Shown here: positions 1 to 10,405 of the stretch, in pieces
Layout: every line of letters starts with the position of its first letter
Numbering within the stretch: the stretch's first letter is position 1
Source of the DNA: Nemopilema nomurai
Lineage: Eukaryota > Cnidaria > Scyphozoa > Rhizostomeae > Rhizostomatidae
Direction of reading: 5' to 3'
NCBI GenBank assembly: GCA_003864495.1
Contig: ML133471.1
Location: 902,001 to 966,000, forward strand
DNA: 64,000 bases
Made by a program: the position numbers and the translations under genes
The notes under the pieces: model-generated
Database searches by the model: none
Told to the model about the DNA's origin: nothing
Seen by the model: the letters and a program-made list of their open reading frames with translations, nothing else

Positions 1-612
1 TAACAATGCTCCCTCACAGCTAGGTACACAATTCATTGACTTCAAAGTATTACGAGTCTTGTTGTTTTGCAGGTCTGTGAGTGTCCACTCAATTGAATTA
101 GGTAACCAGTTTAAAGTTAGTTTATGACTATTGCTAATTTTTGAGGGAGATATATCCATGAGTTGCTTTCCACCTAATTCATCATTTTGATTAGAAAAAA
201 CACCTCCTGAAGCATGTCTTCCACCAAACGTCCCTATTTCAATGTCAATTTCTTTGCTGCTCTGAGAGGCATTATCTTTATCATAGGTAAAAAAGCCGAG
301 GACAAGACTTTCCCACTGAGAACCAGTTAAAGAGCCATCTACATCAAGTTGATAAAGTCCATACCCAAGTGGCAGTGTAGTGTGTACCTCCGCTGATGCG
401 AAGTGATCCTTACCACTTTTTTTGCTTTTCAAATCAACAGACTTCACCCACATTTTCAGGCTGCTGTCATTTCCAATCTCTATATTGTCACTGTTAAAGT
501 AAGATGGTCCAGGACCAACCTTTTCACGTCCTGAGTTTTTTGCAAACCATTTCTGACCACACCAAGAGAAGGTTCTGCTACTTCCCACAGCCTTAGTATA
601 TTGAATTTCCAT
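1..612 (-). CDS. GH16-like glycoside hydrolase, 5' part (runs off left edge)
   Basis: Reading from an ATG at 612 toward position 1 gives 204 open codons with no intron; the frame is still open at the window edge. An in-frame TAA lies 17 codons upstream, so this ATG is the likely start. No signal peptide is apparent. Near residues 10-17 there is FSWCGQKW, as at the start of many GH16 domains. At about residue 120 is EIDIEIG, matching the GH16 active-site motif E-[ILV]-D-x-E with nucleophile Glu, Asp and acid/base Glu all present. GH16 enzymes cut or rearrange beta-glucans and related polysaccharides; the substrate here is unknown. A giant transposon begins about 150 bp upstream of the start. 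The 3' half and any later introns are outside the window. Confidence 0.72.
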   Translation of the reverse strand, partial: MEIQYTKAVGSSRTFSWCGQKWFAKNSGREKVGPGPSYFNSDNIEIGNDSSLKMWVKSVDLKSKKSGKDHFASAEVHTTLPLGYGLYQLDVDGSLTGSQWESLVLGFFTYDKDNASQSSKEIDIEIGTFGGRHASGGVFSNQNDELGGKQLMDISPSKISNSHKLTLNWLPNSIEWTLTDLQNNKTRNTLKSMNCVPSCEGALL

Positions 613-757
613 CACACAAAGACAAGAGTGAGGCGCCGCAGCAGCTGAGGTCTGATTGTGAAGCAGTTATATTGGCAGCAGTTTATTTGCCTAAACTTTC
701 AAACTAAAAGATTAGAGGTTTAGTTCAAAACTAAGGGTTTATTTTCAACAACTTCTA

Positions 758-765
758 GAATAAGT
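758..765. repeat. Left 8-bp target-site duplication GAATAAGT
   Basis: GAATAAGT here recurs in direct orientation at 16972-16979. Each copy lies exactly 15 nt outside the conserved inverted-repeat core (GGAGCCCC at 781; GGGGCTCC ending at 16956). The symmetric spacing supports a true target-site duplication. Confidence 0.75.
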
Positions 766-780
766 CAACCATAATGGCGC

Positions 781-1340
781 GGAGCCCCAGAAAATAGCGG
801 ACCCATAAAATAGCGGAATCCCAGAAAATAGCGGAATCCCTTCTAGCTCGTTATTTATGCCGCGAATGCCGATAATTGAGTAAGATAACCATGCTATGGC
901 TAATTTTACGTGTTTCTGTCAATTTTGGGCACAAATAACGTTAAAACAACCCATTAAATCAAAAGTTACAGTGTACCGTAAATTCGTAAACATGCAAAAT
1001 CAACCGTTAAATCATCTAAAATTAAACAGAAGACTAAAAGTGACCTAGAAATGGCGAAAGCAAGGGAAATCCTTTGCGTATAGTGGAGAAAGAAGCGAAA
1101 TTCAGGATGAGAAAGAGTTGTCCTAACGAAGAGAGAGTTTTCATCTCTGAAGAGTTCCCCAGTGTCATATGTCTGAGGTAGCTCTCCAAAAACTGGTCAA
1201 ACGGCCACAACTCTTTGGATAAAGAAACTCTAATTTCCAAGTAAAATTTACAAACCTAAAAAGCTAAAGAAACAAAACTACTGATTCTACAGAAAATATT
1301 AGCATGTAGTGTAGTGGGCGGGGGAGAAGTTAAATTTTTT
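781..1340 (+). repeat. Left unique terminal inverted repeat
   Basis: This is the inverse complement of 16397-16956. It begins GGAGCCCCAGAAAATAGCGG and carries three copies of the AAAATAGCGG motif in its first ~60 bp. A short open frame within it (1034-1240, minus) is also present at the other end and shows no protein-family feature, so I do not call it a gene. Confidence 0.9.
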
Positions 1341-4300
1341 CATGTTGAAGTTTCGGTGAGTGACCGCGTTGGCCGCGCCAGTTGGCGTACGAGTGGCCTT
1401 GCGCCAACCAGCTTTGCAGACGGCCGCTGAGTGAAATTTCCAAACTTATACTCTCTGCACAAAATATAGGTGACAGTTCAACTGGGGAAGTGCTTTTTCT
1501 TTGGAAAATCCGTGTTTGAGGGGTCAGAATGTCATGGCTCTTTATGGAGAAAGCTCCCAGAAAATAGCGGAATTTTGAAATAAATGCAACAAATCAAGTC
1601 TCCTTGACGAACAACTGTTTGGAATGGAAGGAGATAGGTGCTAGTCACTCAACCAATTCATGAAACCATGTTGGTTACGGTTAGGAAGAAGTTTTTTATC
1701 AAGTTGAAGTTTCGGTGAGTGACCGCGTTGGCCGCGCCAGTTGGCGTACGAGTGGCCTTGCGCCAACCAGCTTTGCAGACGGCCGCTGAGTGAAATTTCC
1801 AAACTTATACTCTCTGCACAAAATATAGGTGACAGTTCAACTGGGGAAGTGCTTTTTCTTTGGAAAATCCGTGTTTAGGGGTCAGAATGTCATGGCTCTT
1901 TATGGAGAAAGCTCCCAGAAAATAGCGGAATTTTGAAATAAATGCAACAAATCAAGTCTCCTTGACGAACAACTGTTTGGAATGGAAGGAGATAGGTGCT
2001 AGTCACTCAACCAATTCATGAAACCATGTTGGTTACGGTTAGGAAGAAGTTTTTTATCAAGTTGAAGTTTCGGTGAGTGACCGCGTTGGCCGCGCCAGTT
2101 GGCGTACGAGTGGCCTTGCGCCAACCAGCTTTGCAGACGGCCGCTGAGTGAAATTTCCAAACTTATACTCTCTGCACAAAATATAGGTGACAGTTCAACT
2201 GGGGAAGTGCTTTTTCTTTGGAAAATCCGTGTTGAGGGGTCAGAATGTCATGGCTCTTTATGGAGAAAGCTCCCAGAAAATAGCGGAATTTTGAAATAAA
2301 TGCAACAAATCAAGTCTCCTTGACGAACAACTGTTTGGAATGGAAGGAGATAGGTGCTAGTCACTCAACCAATTCATGAAACCATGTTGGTTACGGTTAG
2401 GAAGAAGTTTTTTATCAAGTTGAAGTTTCGGTGAGTGACCGCGTTGGCCGCGCCAGTTGGCGTACGAGTGGCCTTGCGCCAACCAGCTTTGCAGACGGCC
2501 GCTGAGTGAAATTTCCAAACTTATACTCTCTGCACAAAATATAGGTGACAGTTCAACTGGGGAAGTGCTTTTTCTTCGGAAAATCCGTGTTTAGGGGTCA
2601 GAATGTCATGGCTCTTTATGGAGAAAGCTCCCAGAAAATAGCGGAATTTTGAAATAAATGCAACAAATCAAGTCTCCTTGACGAACAACTGTTTGGAATG
2701 GAAGGAGATAGGTGCTAGTCACTCAACCAATTCATGAAACCATGTTGGTTACGGTTAGGAAGAAGTTTTTTATCAAGTTGAAGTTTCGGTGAGTGACCGC
2801 GTTGGCCGCGCCAGTTGGCGTACGAGTGGCCTTGCGCCAACCAGTTTGCAGACGGCCGCTGAGTGAAATTTCCAAACTTATACTCTCTGCACAAAATATA
2901 GGTGACAGTTCAACTGGGGAAGTGCTTTTTCTTTGGAAAATCCGTGTTTAGGGGTCAGAATGTCATGGCTCTTTATGGAGAAAGCTCCCAGAAAATAGCG
3001 GAATTTTGAAATAAATGCAACAAATCAAGTCTCCTTGACGAACAACTGTTTGGAATGGAAGGAGATAGGTGCTAGTCACTCAACCAATTCATGAAACCAT
3101 GTTGGTTACGGTTAGGAAGAAGTTTTTTATCAAGTTGAAGTTTCGGTGAGTGACCGCGTTGGCCGCGCCAGTTGGCGTACGAGTGGCCTTGCGCCAACCA
3201 GCTTTGCAGACGGCCGCTGAGTGAAATTTCCAAACTTATACTCTCTGCACAAAATATAGGTGACAGTTCAACTGGGGAAGTGCTTTTTCTTTGGAAAATC
3301 CGTGTTTAGGGGTCAGAATGTCATGGCTCTTTATGGAGAAAGCTCCCAGAAAATAGCGGAATTTTGAAATAAATGCAACAAATCAAGTCTCCTTGACGAA
3401 CAACTGTTTGGAATGGAAGGAGATAGGTGCTAGTCACTCAACCAATTCATGAAACCATGTTGGTTACGGTTAGGAAGAAGTTTTTTATCAAGTTGAAGTT
3501 TCGGTGAGTGACCGCGTTGGCCGCGCCAGTTGGCGTACGAGTGGCCTTGCGCCAACCAGGTTTGCAGACGGCCGCTGAGTGAAATTTCCAAACTTATACT
3601 CTCTGCACAAAATATAGGTGACAGTTCAACTGGGGAAGTGCTTTTTCTTTGGAAAATCCGTGTTTAGGGGTCAGAATGTCATGGCTCTTTATGGAGAAAG
3701 CTCCCAGAAAATAGCGGAATTTTGAAATAAATGCAACAAATCAAGTCTCCTTGACGAACAACTGTTTGGAATGGAAGGAGATAGGTGCTAGTCACTCAAC
3801 CAATTCATGAAACCATGTTGGTTACGGTTAGGAAGAAGTTTTTTATCAAGTTGAAGTTTCGGTGAGTGACCGCGTTGGCCGCGCCAGTTGGCGTACGAGT
3901 GGCCTTGCGCCAACCAGCTTTGCAGACGGCCGCTGAGTGAAATTTCCAAACTTATACTCTCTGCACAAAATATAGGTGACAGTTCAACTGGGGAAGTGCT
4001 TTTTCTTTGGAAAATCCGTGTTCGAGGGGTCAGAATGTCATGGCTCTTTATGGAGAAAGCTCCCAGAAAATAGCGGAATTTTGAAATAAATGCAACAAAT
4101 CAAGTCTCCTTGACGAACAACTGTTTGGAATGGAAGGAGATAGGTGCTAGTCACTCAACCAATTCATGAAACCATGTTGGTTACGGTTAGGAAGAAGTTT
4201 TTTATCAAGTTGAAGTTTCGGTGAGTGACCGCGTTGGCCGCGCCAGTTGGCGTACGAGTGGCCTTGCGCCAACCAGTTTGCAGACGGCCGCTGAGTGAAA

Positions 4301-4752
4301 TTTCCAAACTTATACTCTCTGCACAAAATATAGGTGACAGTTCAACTGGGGAAGTGTTTTTTCTTTGGAAAATCCGTGTTAGGGGTCAGAATGTCATGGC
4401 TCTTTATGGAGAAAGCTCCCAGAAAATAGCGGAATTTTGAAATAAATGCAACAAATCAAGTCTCCTTGACGAACAACTGTTTGGAATGGAAGGAGATAGG
4501 TGCTAGTCACTCAACCAATTCATGAAACCATGTTGGTTACGGTTAGGAAGAAGTTTTTTATCAAGTTGAAGTTTCGGTGAGTGACCGCGTTGGCCGCGCC
4601 AGTTGGCGTACGAGTGGCCTTGCGCCAACCAGGTTTGCAGACGGCCGCTGAGTGAAATTTCCAAACTTATACTCTCTGCACAAAATATAGGTGACAGTTC
4701 AACTGGGGAAGTGCTTTTTCTTTGGAAAATCCGTGTTCGAGGGGTCAGAATG
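1341..4752 (+). repeat. Left subterminal tandem array, ~358-bp unit, nine full copies plus one partial
   Basis: The landmark TTTCGGTGAG occurs at 1351, 1710, 2068, 2426, 2784, 3141, 3499, 3857, 4216 and 4572, giving periods of 356-359 bp. The last copy stops after the GGGGTCAGAATG segment near 4752. Each full unit holds one AGAAAATAGCGGAAT, shared with the element terminus, and a small inverted repeat GTTGGCG...CGCCAAC. Copies differ mainly by 1-nt indels and a few substitutions. Confidence 0.95.
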
Positions 4753-5393
4753 GAAGTATCGGAGATTGATATGTGATTGCCATCACTTTACAGTCCTTTG
4801 TAGAATTTAAAGAGGATTTTAGGGGTATGTGAATTTCGAGAACAGAAGAATCAATATTAAGAAAACGACGTGAAGCTGCTTGAAGAACATTTTCTTTGCA
4901 AAAATTACTGACTTTAAAGACGTTTTGAAGAGCTAGAAGTTCTTTTTGCTACCTGAATATATAATTATTTTACAGTAAATGCAGATATACCATAAGTTCA
5001 AGTCAAATTTATCTGTTTCTACGTGCAATTTTGATACAAAGCGAAAATTGGTAAGAATTAAACCATGAACATGTATAAATATTAATATATACATACGAAA
5101 AAGCTCCACCAGAGCTATGGAGGAAAACAAAACTTGGAACAATTTTATCTTTTGCTTGGGCTACCCAAAAGATGCAAAGAATGAAATTTGGAGGTGTCTT
5201 CGGGGCAGTGAAAAAACGAAATAGTATAACCTTGATTTGACGTTAGGGAAACCAAGGGACTGGTGAAGAATCTTCGATTTATCTAATGATACTTGCAAAC
5301 TGACATAGACGTATGGTTCTGAAATTGAAGTGTGGCTGCAAAAGTAATTGAGCGGCTCTGCAAAGTTATAACGCGTACGAGTTTCGAACTACA
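4753..5393. other. Transposon interior, non-coding, 3' of the transposase ORF
   Basis: About 640 bp of AT-rich sequence lie between the left array and the stop codon of the minus-strand transposase ORF, so this is its presumed 3' untranslated region. I see no repeat, conserved protein segment or strong polyadenylation signal. Confidence 0.6.
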
Positions 5394-8300
5394 TTAATCA
5401 TCATTTTTACATGATTTTGTTGGAACGTACATAGATTGTTTAGCCACACGTTTTCTTGAGGGATTTGGGCGGGTACGTCGTGTCTCATGTATGCAGTCTT
5501 TGCACTGCCAACGAGAAGAGCTAAAGTCTCCGGTCTCACAACGTTGGTGGAACCATCTGTTGCAGCAAAAGCATTCTACCATAGGCTCTTTCGCATAAGG
5601 CATATTACAATGACAATAAAGTGTCACATTTATTTCAAAAATAGGTTTATACTTACGACGTGGGGATCCAAAATATGAAATACCCTCGAATGAGTTTGCA
5701 AGGAAACATTGTCTAAGAGCCTTGCGAAGCTTTTGGTACCGAAATTCTACATTTTGGGGGTTCACCATCTTACTAAGGCATATGGCGTGAAATATGGCCG
5801 CAACTCCACTCAGGGCATTTTTGTTAACAGCCGTTACGTCAGCAACGTCGATCACAAACTCATTCAACTTTGTATTCAAAAGTCTAGCAGCATGTTCTTC
5901 AAGGGACACATGGTAACGAACTTCATTTTTGCAATTGTCCCTATACAGTCTTACTGCAGCATCGTAAAGGGTAACGTGTCCTGCAGGAGACATTACATTG
6001 GAGACTGTGCCCCAGCTGGAAATAGATGACCTGCCTCTCTTTAATTTTATTATTTGTATAAATGGCCCACCGGTGCCATTATATTTGTGAATGGTAGAAA
6101 GTGGCTGCAATCCTGAAAGCTGAGGGTTACCTTTCCTCAGAATTTTCATTGCTGCGTCGCAAGTTGCATGTGTAATTGGAGCACGGGATTCGATAGTTAA
6201 CTTATCGCGATCTGTCAGTTCCAGGAAACTAGGCCAGCGCTTATTCAAAGTGGGAGAACAACCTTCACGCAATGTCATACCTTCGATATCACTCTCATTT
6301 TCAACGTCAGTGCTACTACATATGCTTCCACAATAGTCAGTAACTTGTACATACTCTTCCTCGAGACCAATATTTGCACTTTCCTCTCGGCCTTGGTGCG
6401 ATGGTACATTAGGGCAAACTCCCGGCGATAACGGCTCACTAGTCGATTCAAGCGCATATTTATGGTCTACATTCGGAATGCTATCACAAACACCCGGCGA
6501 TAACGGCTCCTCTGCATAATTTGCAGTATTCGCCTTATCAGAAACAGTATAGACTGATTCCTCGTGGTCAATGCCAAAATCAACTTCATCTGCAATTATT
6601 TCATCTATACAAACTTGTTTTGTAAAATCAGATGTTCCCAGTTCTTTTACTCTATCGCTCTTAGAGTTAGTGCGTAAGCTCACGTTACTTTTGAGAAATG
6701 AAGACCGATTGCTAAATATTGCCCTCCCTATTACATCAAACCTTATCTGCAAACCAGTATGGCGCTCTTTCCCTCTGAGAAAAACGTTGTTACTAACTTC
6801 ATTTTGCAAGTCAATTATTGACCGGAACATAAATATATGTGTTTGAGGGGTCATCATGTTGAGAAAACTTCGGTTCTTGTTGTACAACCCATGAATTTGC
6901 TCGGCAACCTCGCTATTCAATTGTCCCTTGAGCTCCTTAATACATCCTATTCGCCTTAGAGCTTCTTCCTCCCTATTTGTATTTGACTCATGAAATCGGT
7001 CAAACAAAACAAGTCTGTTGGGGCTTGACGTTACAGGGTGAATCCCAGACGAGGGGTCTGGAATTGACTGACATGGCTTTGCGTCTTTTAGCCAGGGGAG
7101 AGAGATTGTTAGAGTCCCCAAAGTGGCTTGCTCGATATTCTCAGGTGTACTTGGTGCTACCCTCCCGTCGAACGGAAAGAAGAAATCACGGTTATAACGG
7201 TTACCATGAGCAGCAACCATGTGTGCCATATCACAAATAAAAACATTTGGTCTAAATTTCAAGCTTTTCAAAACGTCGACATAATCTCGTGGGCTCTCTG
7301 CTCTTAAAAGGAATTTCACGGCATATATTATGCCATGTTGACATGCGACAGTCAACCACCCGCCTGAACAACCGAAGTTCTTTTTAAAAATCTTGTTGAA
7401 TTTTGAGCCTTCTTTTCCTAGCGCCTCTCTAATTCTATTAATGATATCCAACTTGGAGCCCTTTGAGTTAACATTTACCTTCTTTGCTAGTTTTTGGACA
7501 TCAACCAACCTACTTTCGAAAAGTTGCTCCAAAAGTCGCTCTTCACTCAGTTCCCGGCATTCCACTTCCATCTCTCCAGAGTCCCTCTGAATTTTACGGT
7601 GCTCACTATTTACAACGTAGTCACTTACACGGGAGTCTGGTCCTATGTACGGAGCCCAAAATGACAAGGTTGGTTTCAAGCTAAAAGTGCTAGGCTTTAT
7701 ACCTGGGAAACCTTTACTTATGACATTTAATGTAACTTTCTCCCAGAAATCCGTACAATGCACATAATCTGTGTCCTCGTCATTTTCATCAGGTAGAATA
7801 TCACCGGCAGGTTGATATTTGAAAACAACTTTGCGATTCAAATCGGCAACCAGAATAACCGGATGGTATCCGCATATAACACAATTAAATTGATACGTTC
7901 GGTCGCTTAAGGCCTCGAAGTGTGCATACGCGTTTAAAACCTTTTGCTTATCCACTTGAAAATTCCAAATCTTTTCAAAAATATTAGCCATTGTCCCAAC
8001 AGCGATGTGATTTCTCACTGCCTCTCGCAAAAAGATGCACACATCTATTCCAAGAAGAAAGGTGTCGTCGAAATTGTGGATCCCATCTGCATACTCCTGG
8101 TATCTCACAAACCAATTACATTTCTTACACATTTTGAAGTATGTCTCGACGCCATCTATCGGTCCTTGCATCGTCAATATTCTAGCCCTATGTGTTACTC
8201 TATAGGGACCAGACAAAGTGTCTTTGCAATATATACAGAAAATTTCAGAAGGCTTTAAAGAAACGGGTACTTCTGAGAGTTTAAGCGTTTTTAAATGGTC

Positions 8301-9905
8301 AGGTGCAGGAAATGGAATTTGTTTGTGCTGCTTTAAATAGTTGACCATCTGCATTAACGATTGTTCTGATGTTGGTGGGTAGAGAAGAGTATCAAGTTGG
8401 GAACTAGCAAACCCAAAATCTGTCCCTTCCTCATCGCATACATCATTATCTGAACTTTCTTCCGCAACTCGACACTCCTCTTGGAAATATTCCCCAACCT
8501 CATCTACAATCAAGTTATTTTGATGTAAATACCAAAGGGTTATGGCTTTGTGTAGACAGAAGAAATGGTTGAGACGACAGCGACAATTCATTCTGCATTT
8601 ACCCTTGTCAAAAGTCACAATTACTCGAGAGCGTACGGGGAAGTTGGAGTATTTGCCATCAAAAATTGAGAAATGTATAAAGTTATTATCATTCCACTCA
8701 ACAACAAGTGGAGCATCTTCCTGTGCCGCTTTTTCTTTATGCTGAATGCATTTGTCGACAGTTTCCCTTTTCAAACTTTTGAATTTTTGGTTGGAACCTA
8801 GCTCTATGAGGTAACTGTTGTCTAAACTTACTTTTTCAGGAAAAAAGGCATCATTGACTAGAAGAAGGTGAGCACATTCCCTCCCCCTCATGTTTGACCT
8901 TGCAGCTATAGCCATCTCCTCCCTGCAACTCAACACCTCGCAGTCTAAAGCCTTGTCGTTGGAAGAATTTATTATTTTTTGTACATGGATGGGGTAGGAA
9001 ATGCCTCCGTGGTTAGACCTACGAACCATATAGATACCACGGGCACAATCGCAACATATAGCCGTATACTTCGTATCTATTTCATGTGTGGCCTTCAAAT
9101 GTCTTTGCATATTTTTAAGTGCAATATATTTGCCACATATTTTGCAGGGATCTCGTTTACTTTTCTTGCGCCTTCGTACTTCAATTTCTTTTAGGCCCTC
9201 AAAATCCTCTCGCAAATCAGTTTCAATTTTTGTAATCGGAGTTTTACTAGAAATTCTACTCCTATGGGTGTAACTATCATTGCGCTTGCCCAATAAATGG
9301 GATTTAACATGCTGCAAAAAGTAGCTCCTTTGTTGTATAATGTTGCCACATTCAGGACAATGATAATGGGAGACCCTGCAATTTTTGAACTCCTTCTCCA
9401 GGTGCAAAAGCTTGCAAGGCAAAATACTCAGTGATCCAAATCTCACAATGCGTTCTGGTTTTAAATGGCATTTCAAAATGTGATCTTTTGTGTACGATTT
9501 GAAGTAATCAACCTTAGACAAGGGGCACAATGCACAATGAAAATGTTTAGTCTTCTCAGAGCATCTTCTACTTGCACTTGAATTATTACAATCTACCAAC
9601 AGATCCCACCACGAATTGATATCTCTCACGTGACTAATGTGTTCCCTACAAACGTCGTTGCAATCAGTCTCATTATTGACGATTTTAACGCCTTTTGTCA
9701 AGCTAGGTGCCTTAAAGTTTCCTATAGATTTGGACACTTTGGTAGTTAAGGAAGGAACGTTGGAGCAAGAAGCATGGTCATCTACTTTCAGCGTGTCAGT
9801 CTGCTCTTTAAGCGTGCCTAAATGCACCCGAGAAGCATTGTCTCCCAGCCCCGAGGAAAATTCTTCGGCACGAAGTGCAGACAGATCGATGCACCCTTCA
9901 AGCAA
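5394..9905 (-). CDS. KDZ/HMGXB3-like transposase ORF with C2H2, SWIM, SAP and PHD modules
   Basis: An uninterrupted 1503-codon frame, the presumed transposase of the element. Approximate modules: C2H2-like fingers at residues 123-148, 181-203 and 253-273; a SWIM finger (CxC...CxH, NCRCRLNHFFCLH) at 437-452; cysteine pairs FCIYC near 557, MCKKC near 590 and CVICG near 677, with RYQEY and GIHNF as in HMGXB3-like proteins; a SAP-like helix pair at 787-827; DMAHMVAAHGNRYNRD near 893; LFDRFHESNT near 966; and a PHD finger at 1430-1472 ending NRWFHQRC...WQCKDC. The frame stays open upstream to about 10016, overlapping the Ulp1 ORF by ~60 nt, but the first in-frame ATG is residue 266, after the C2H2 fingers. 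The listed start is therefore only a frame boundary; an upstream exon, a frame change or fusion to the preceding gene must supply the N-terminus. Catalytic residues are not assigned. Confidence 0.75.
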   Translation of the reverse strand: MLEGCIDLSALRAEEFSSGLGDNASRVHLGTLKEQTDTLKVDDHASCSNVPSLTTKVSKSIGNFKAPSLTKGVKIVNNETDCNDVCREHISHVRDINSWWDLLVDCNNSSASRRCSEKTKHFHCALCPLSKVDYFKSYTKDHILKCHLKPERIVRFGSLSILPCKLLHLEKEFKNCRVSHYHCPECGNIIQQRSYFLQHVKSHLLGKRNDSYTHRSRISSKTPITKIETDLREDFEGLKEIEVRRRKKSKRDPCKICGKYIALKNMQRHLKATHEIDTKYTAICCDCARGIYMVRRSNHGGISYPIHVQKIINSSNDKALDCEVLSCREEMAIAARSNMRGRECAHLLLVNDAFFPEKVSLDNSYLIELGSNQKFKSLKRETVDKCIQHKEKAAQEDAPLVVEWNDNNFIHFSIFDGKYSNFPVRSRVIVTFDKGKCRMNCRCRLNHFFCLHKAITLWYLHQNNLIVDEVGEYFQEECRVAEESSDNDVCDEEGTDFGFASSQLDTLLYPPTSEQSLMQMVNYLKQHKQIPFPAPDHLKTLKLSEVPVSLKPSEIFCIYCKDTLSGPYRVTHRARILTMQGPIDGVETYFKMCKKCNWFVRYQEYADGIHNFDDTFLLGIDVCIFLREAVRNHIAVGTMANIFEKIWNFQVDKQKVLNAYAHFEALSDRTYQFNCVICGYHPVILVADLNRKVVFKYQPAGDILPDENDEDTDYVHCTDFWEKVTLNVISKGFPGIKPSTFSLKPTLSFWAPYIGPDSRVSDYVVNSEHRKIQRDSGEMEVECRELSEERLLEQLFESRLVDVQKLAKKVNVNSKGSKLDIINRIREALGKEGSKFNKIFKKNFGCSGGWLTVACQHGIIYAVKFLLRAESPRDYVDVLKSLKFRPNVFICDMAHMVAAHGNRYNRDFFFPFDGRVAPSTPENIEQATLGTLTISLPWLKDAKPCQSIPDPSSGIHPVTSSPNRLVLFDRFHESNTNREEEALRRIGCIKELKGQLNSEVAEQIHGLYNKNRSFLNMMTPQTHIFMFRSIIDLQNEVSNNVFLRGKERHTGLQIRFDVIGRAIFSNRSSFLKSNVSLRTNSKSDRVKELGTSDFTKQVCIDEIIADEVDFGIDHEESVYTVSDKANTANYAEEPLSPGVCDSIPNVDHKYALESTSEPLSPGVCPNVPSHQGREESANIGLEEEYVQVTDYCGSICSSTDVENESDIEGMTLREGCSPTLNKRWPSFLELTDRDKLTIESRAPITHATCDAAMKILRKGNPQLSGLQPLSTIHKYNGTGGPFIQIIKLKRGRSSISSWGTVSNVMSPAGHVTLYDAAVRLYRDNCKNEVRYHVSLEEHAARLLNTKLNEFVIDVADVTAVNKNALSGVAAIFHAICLSKMVNPQNVEFRYQKLRKALRQCFLANSFEGISYFGSPRRKYKPIFEINVTLYCHCNMPYAKEPMVECFCCNRWFHQRCETGDFSSSRWQCKDCIHETRRTRPNPSRKRVAKQSMYVPTKSCKNDD

Positions 9906-9955
9906 CCATTTGGCAACTACCAGTCGCAGAAAGTCGTTATAACGACTAATATGCT

Positions 9956-10405
9956 TCAGATAGCTGAAAGTGCAATAGTTGTATAAAGGGAACCACGTAG
10001 GGCCATGAAGGATGCATCATCCAGAGCTGCCAAGCACATACAAATAATTGTTGATATTCCACAGATACTACTATCTGTTTGTAGGGGAAAGAATCCCCAG
10101 CAGCTTTTGAAACATTTATGGCCATCAGTTACATTTTCATTATAATGAATGGGAGTAACAACACACTGAGCGGCTATCTCACTGTCACAAAGCAGCGATA
10201 GGAACTCCTTAAATATCCTTGGGACATCAGTTGGTATTTCATATCCCAAGGAATCACCATAGAAAAGGGTGTTCGTTTCCGAAAAATAAACGCAACATGC
10301 AAAATGGTTACCGCTGTAATAAACCCCGTCGATGGTTGTGTGACCTAAGTAGGTACGATTATTTACATTTACAACGTTTACAGAGAAAATAATTTTCTTT
10401 GGCAA
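9956..10405 (-). CDS. Ulp1/SENP-type (C48) protease catalytic core, out of frame with the upstream exon
   Basis: This block carries the C48 signature: catalytic His in GNHFACCVYF, Asp in YGDSLG, and Gln plus Cys in LQTDSSICGI. The preceding part of the domain lies in the frame that ends at 10413. The first ATG of this frame falls after the catalytic Cys, so the block cannot be an independent gene. The frame is open back to about 10515 without a start. Its stop at 9956-9958 overlaps the upstream extension of the transposase frame. Ulp1-type proteases remove SUMO or similar modifiers and are repeatedly captured by eukaryotic DNA transposons. Confidence 0.75.
   Translation of the reverse strand: MPKKIIFSVNVVNVNNRTYLGHTTIDGVYYSGNHFACCVYFSETNTLFYGDSLGYEIPTDVPRIFKEFLSLLCDSEIAAQCVVTPIHYNENVTDGHKCFKSCWGFFPLQTDSSICGISTIICMCLAALDDASFMALRGSLYTTIALSAI

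Noticed and set aside
2099..4440. Recurring ~60-70-codon frames beginning MAYEWPCANQL in both arrays
   Set aside because: They are the array unit itself, vary by indels between copies, and show no codon or domain evidence of a protein.
1341..4752. CRISPR-like or satellite array independent of the transposon
   Set aside because: The units are 358 bp without spacers, occur inverted at the other end, and share the element's terminal motif.
5487..9942. Many plus-strand frames of 60-106 codons opposite the transposase
   Set aside because: They are antisense shadows of the long minus-strand ORF, without any family feature.
9956..10016. CCCTTTA as a possible -1 frameshift site between the Ulp1 and transposase frames
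   Set aside because: The heptamer is aligned to the transposase frame, not to the Ulp1 frame from which a ribosome would arrive, and no pseudoknot is evident.
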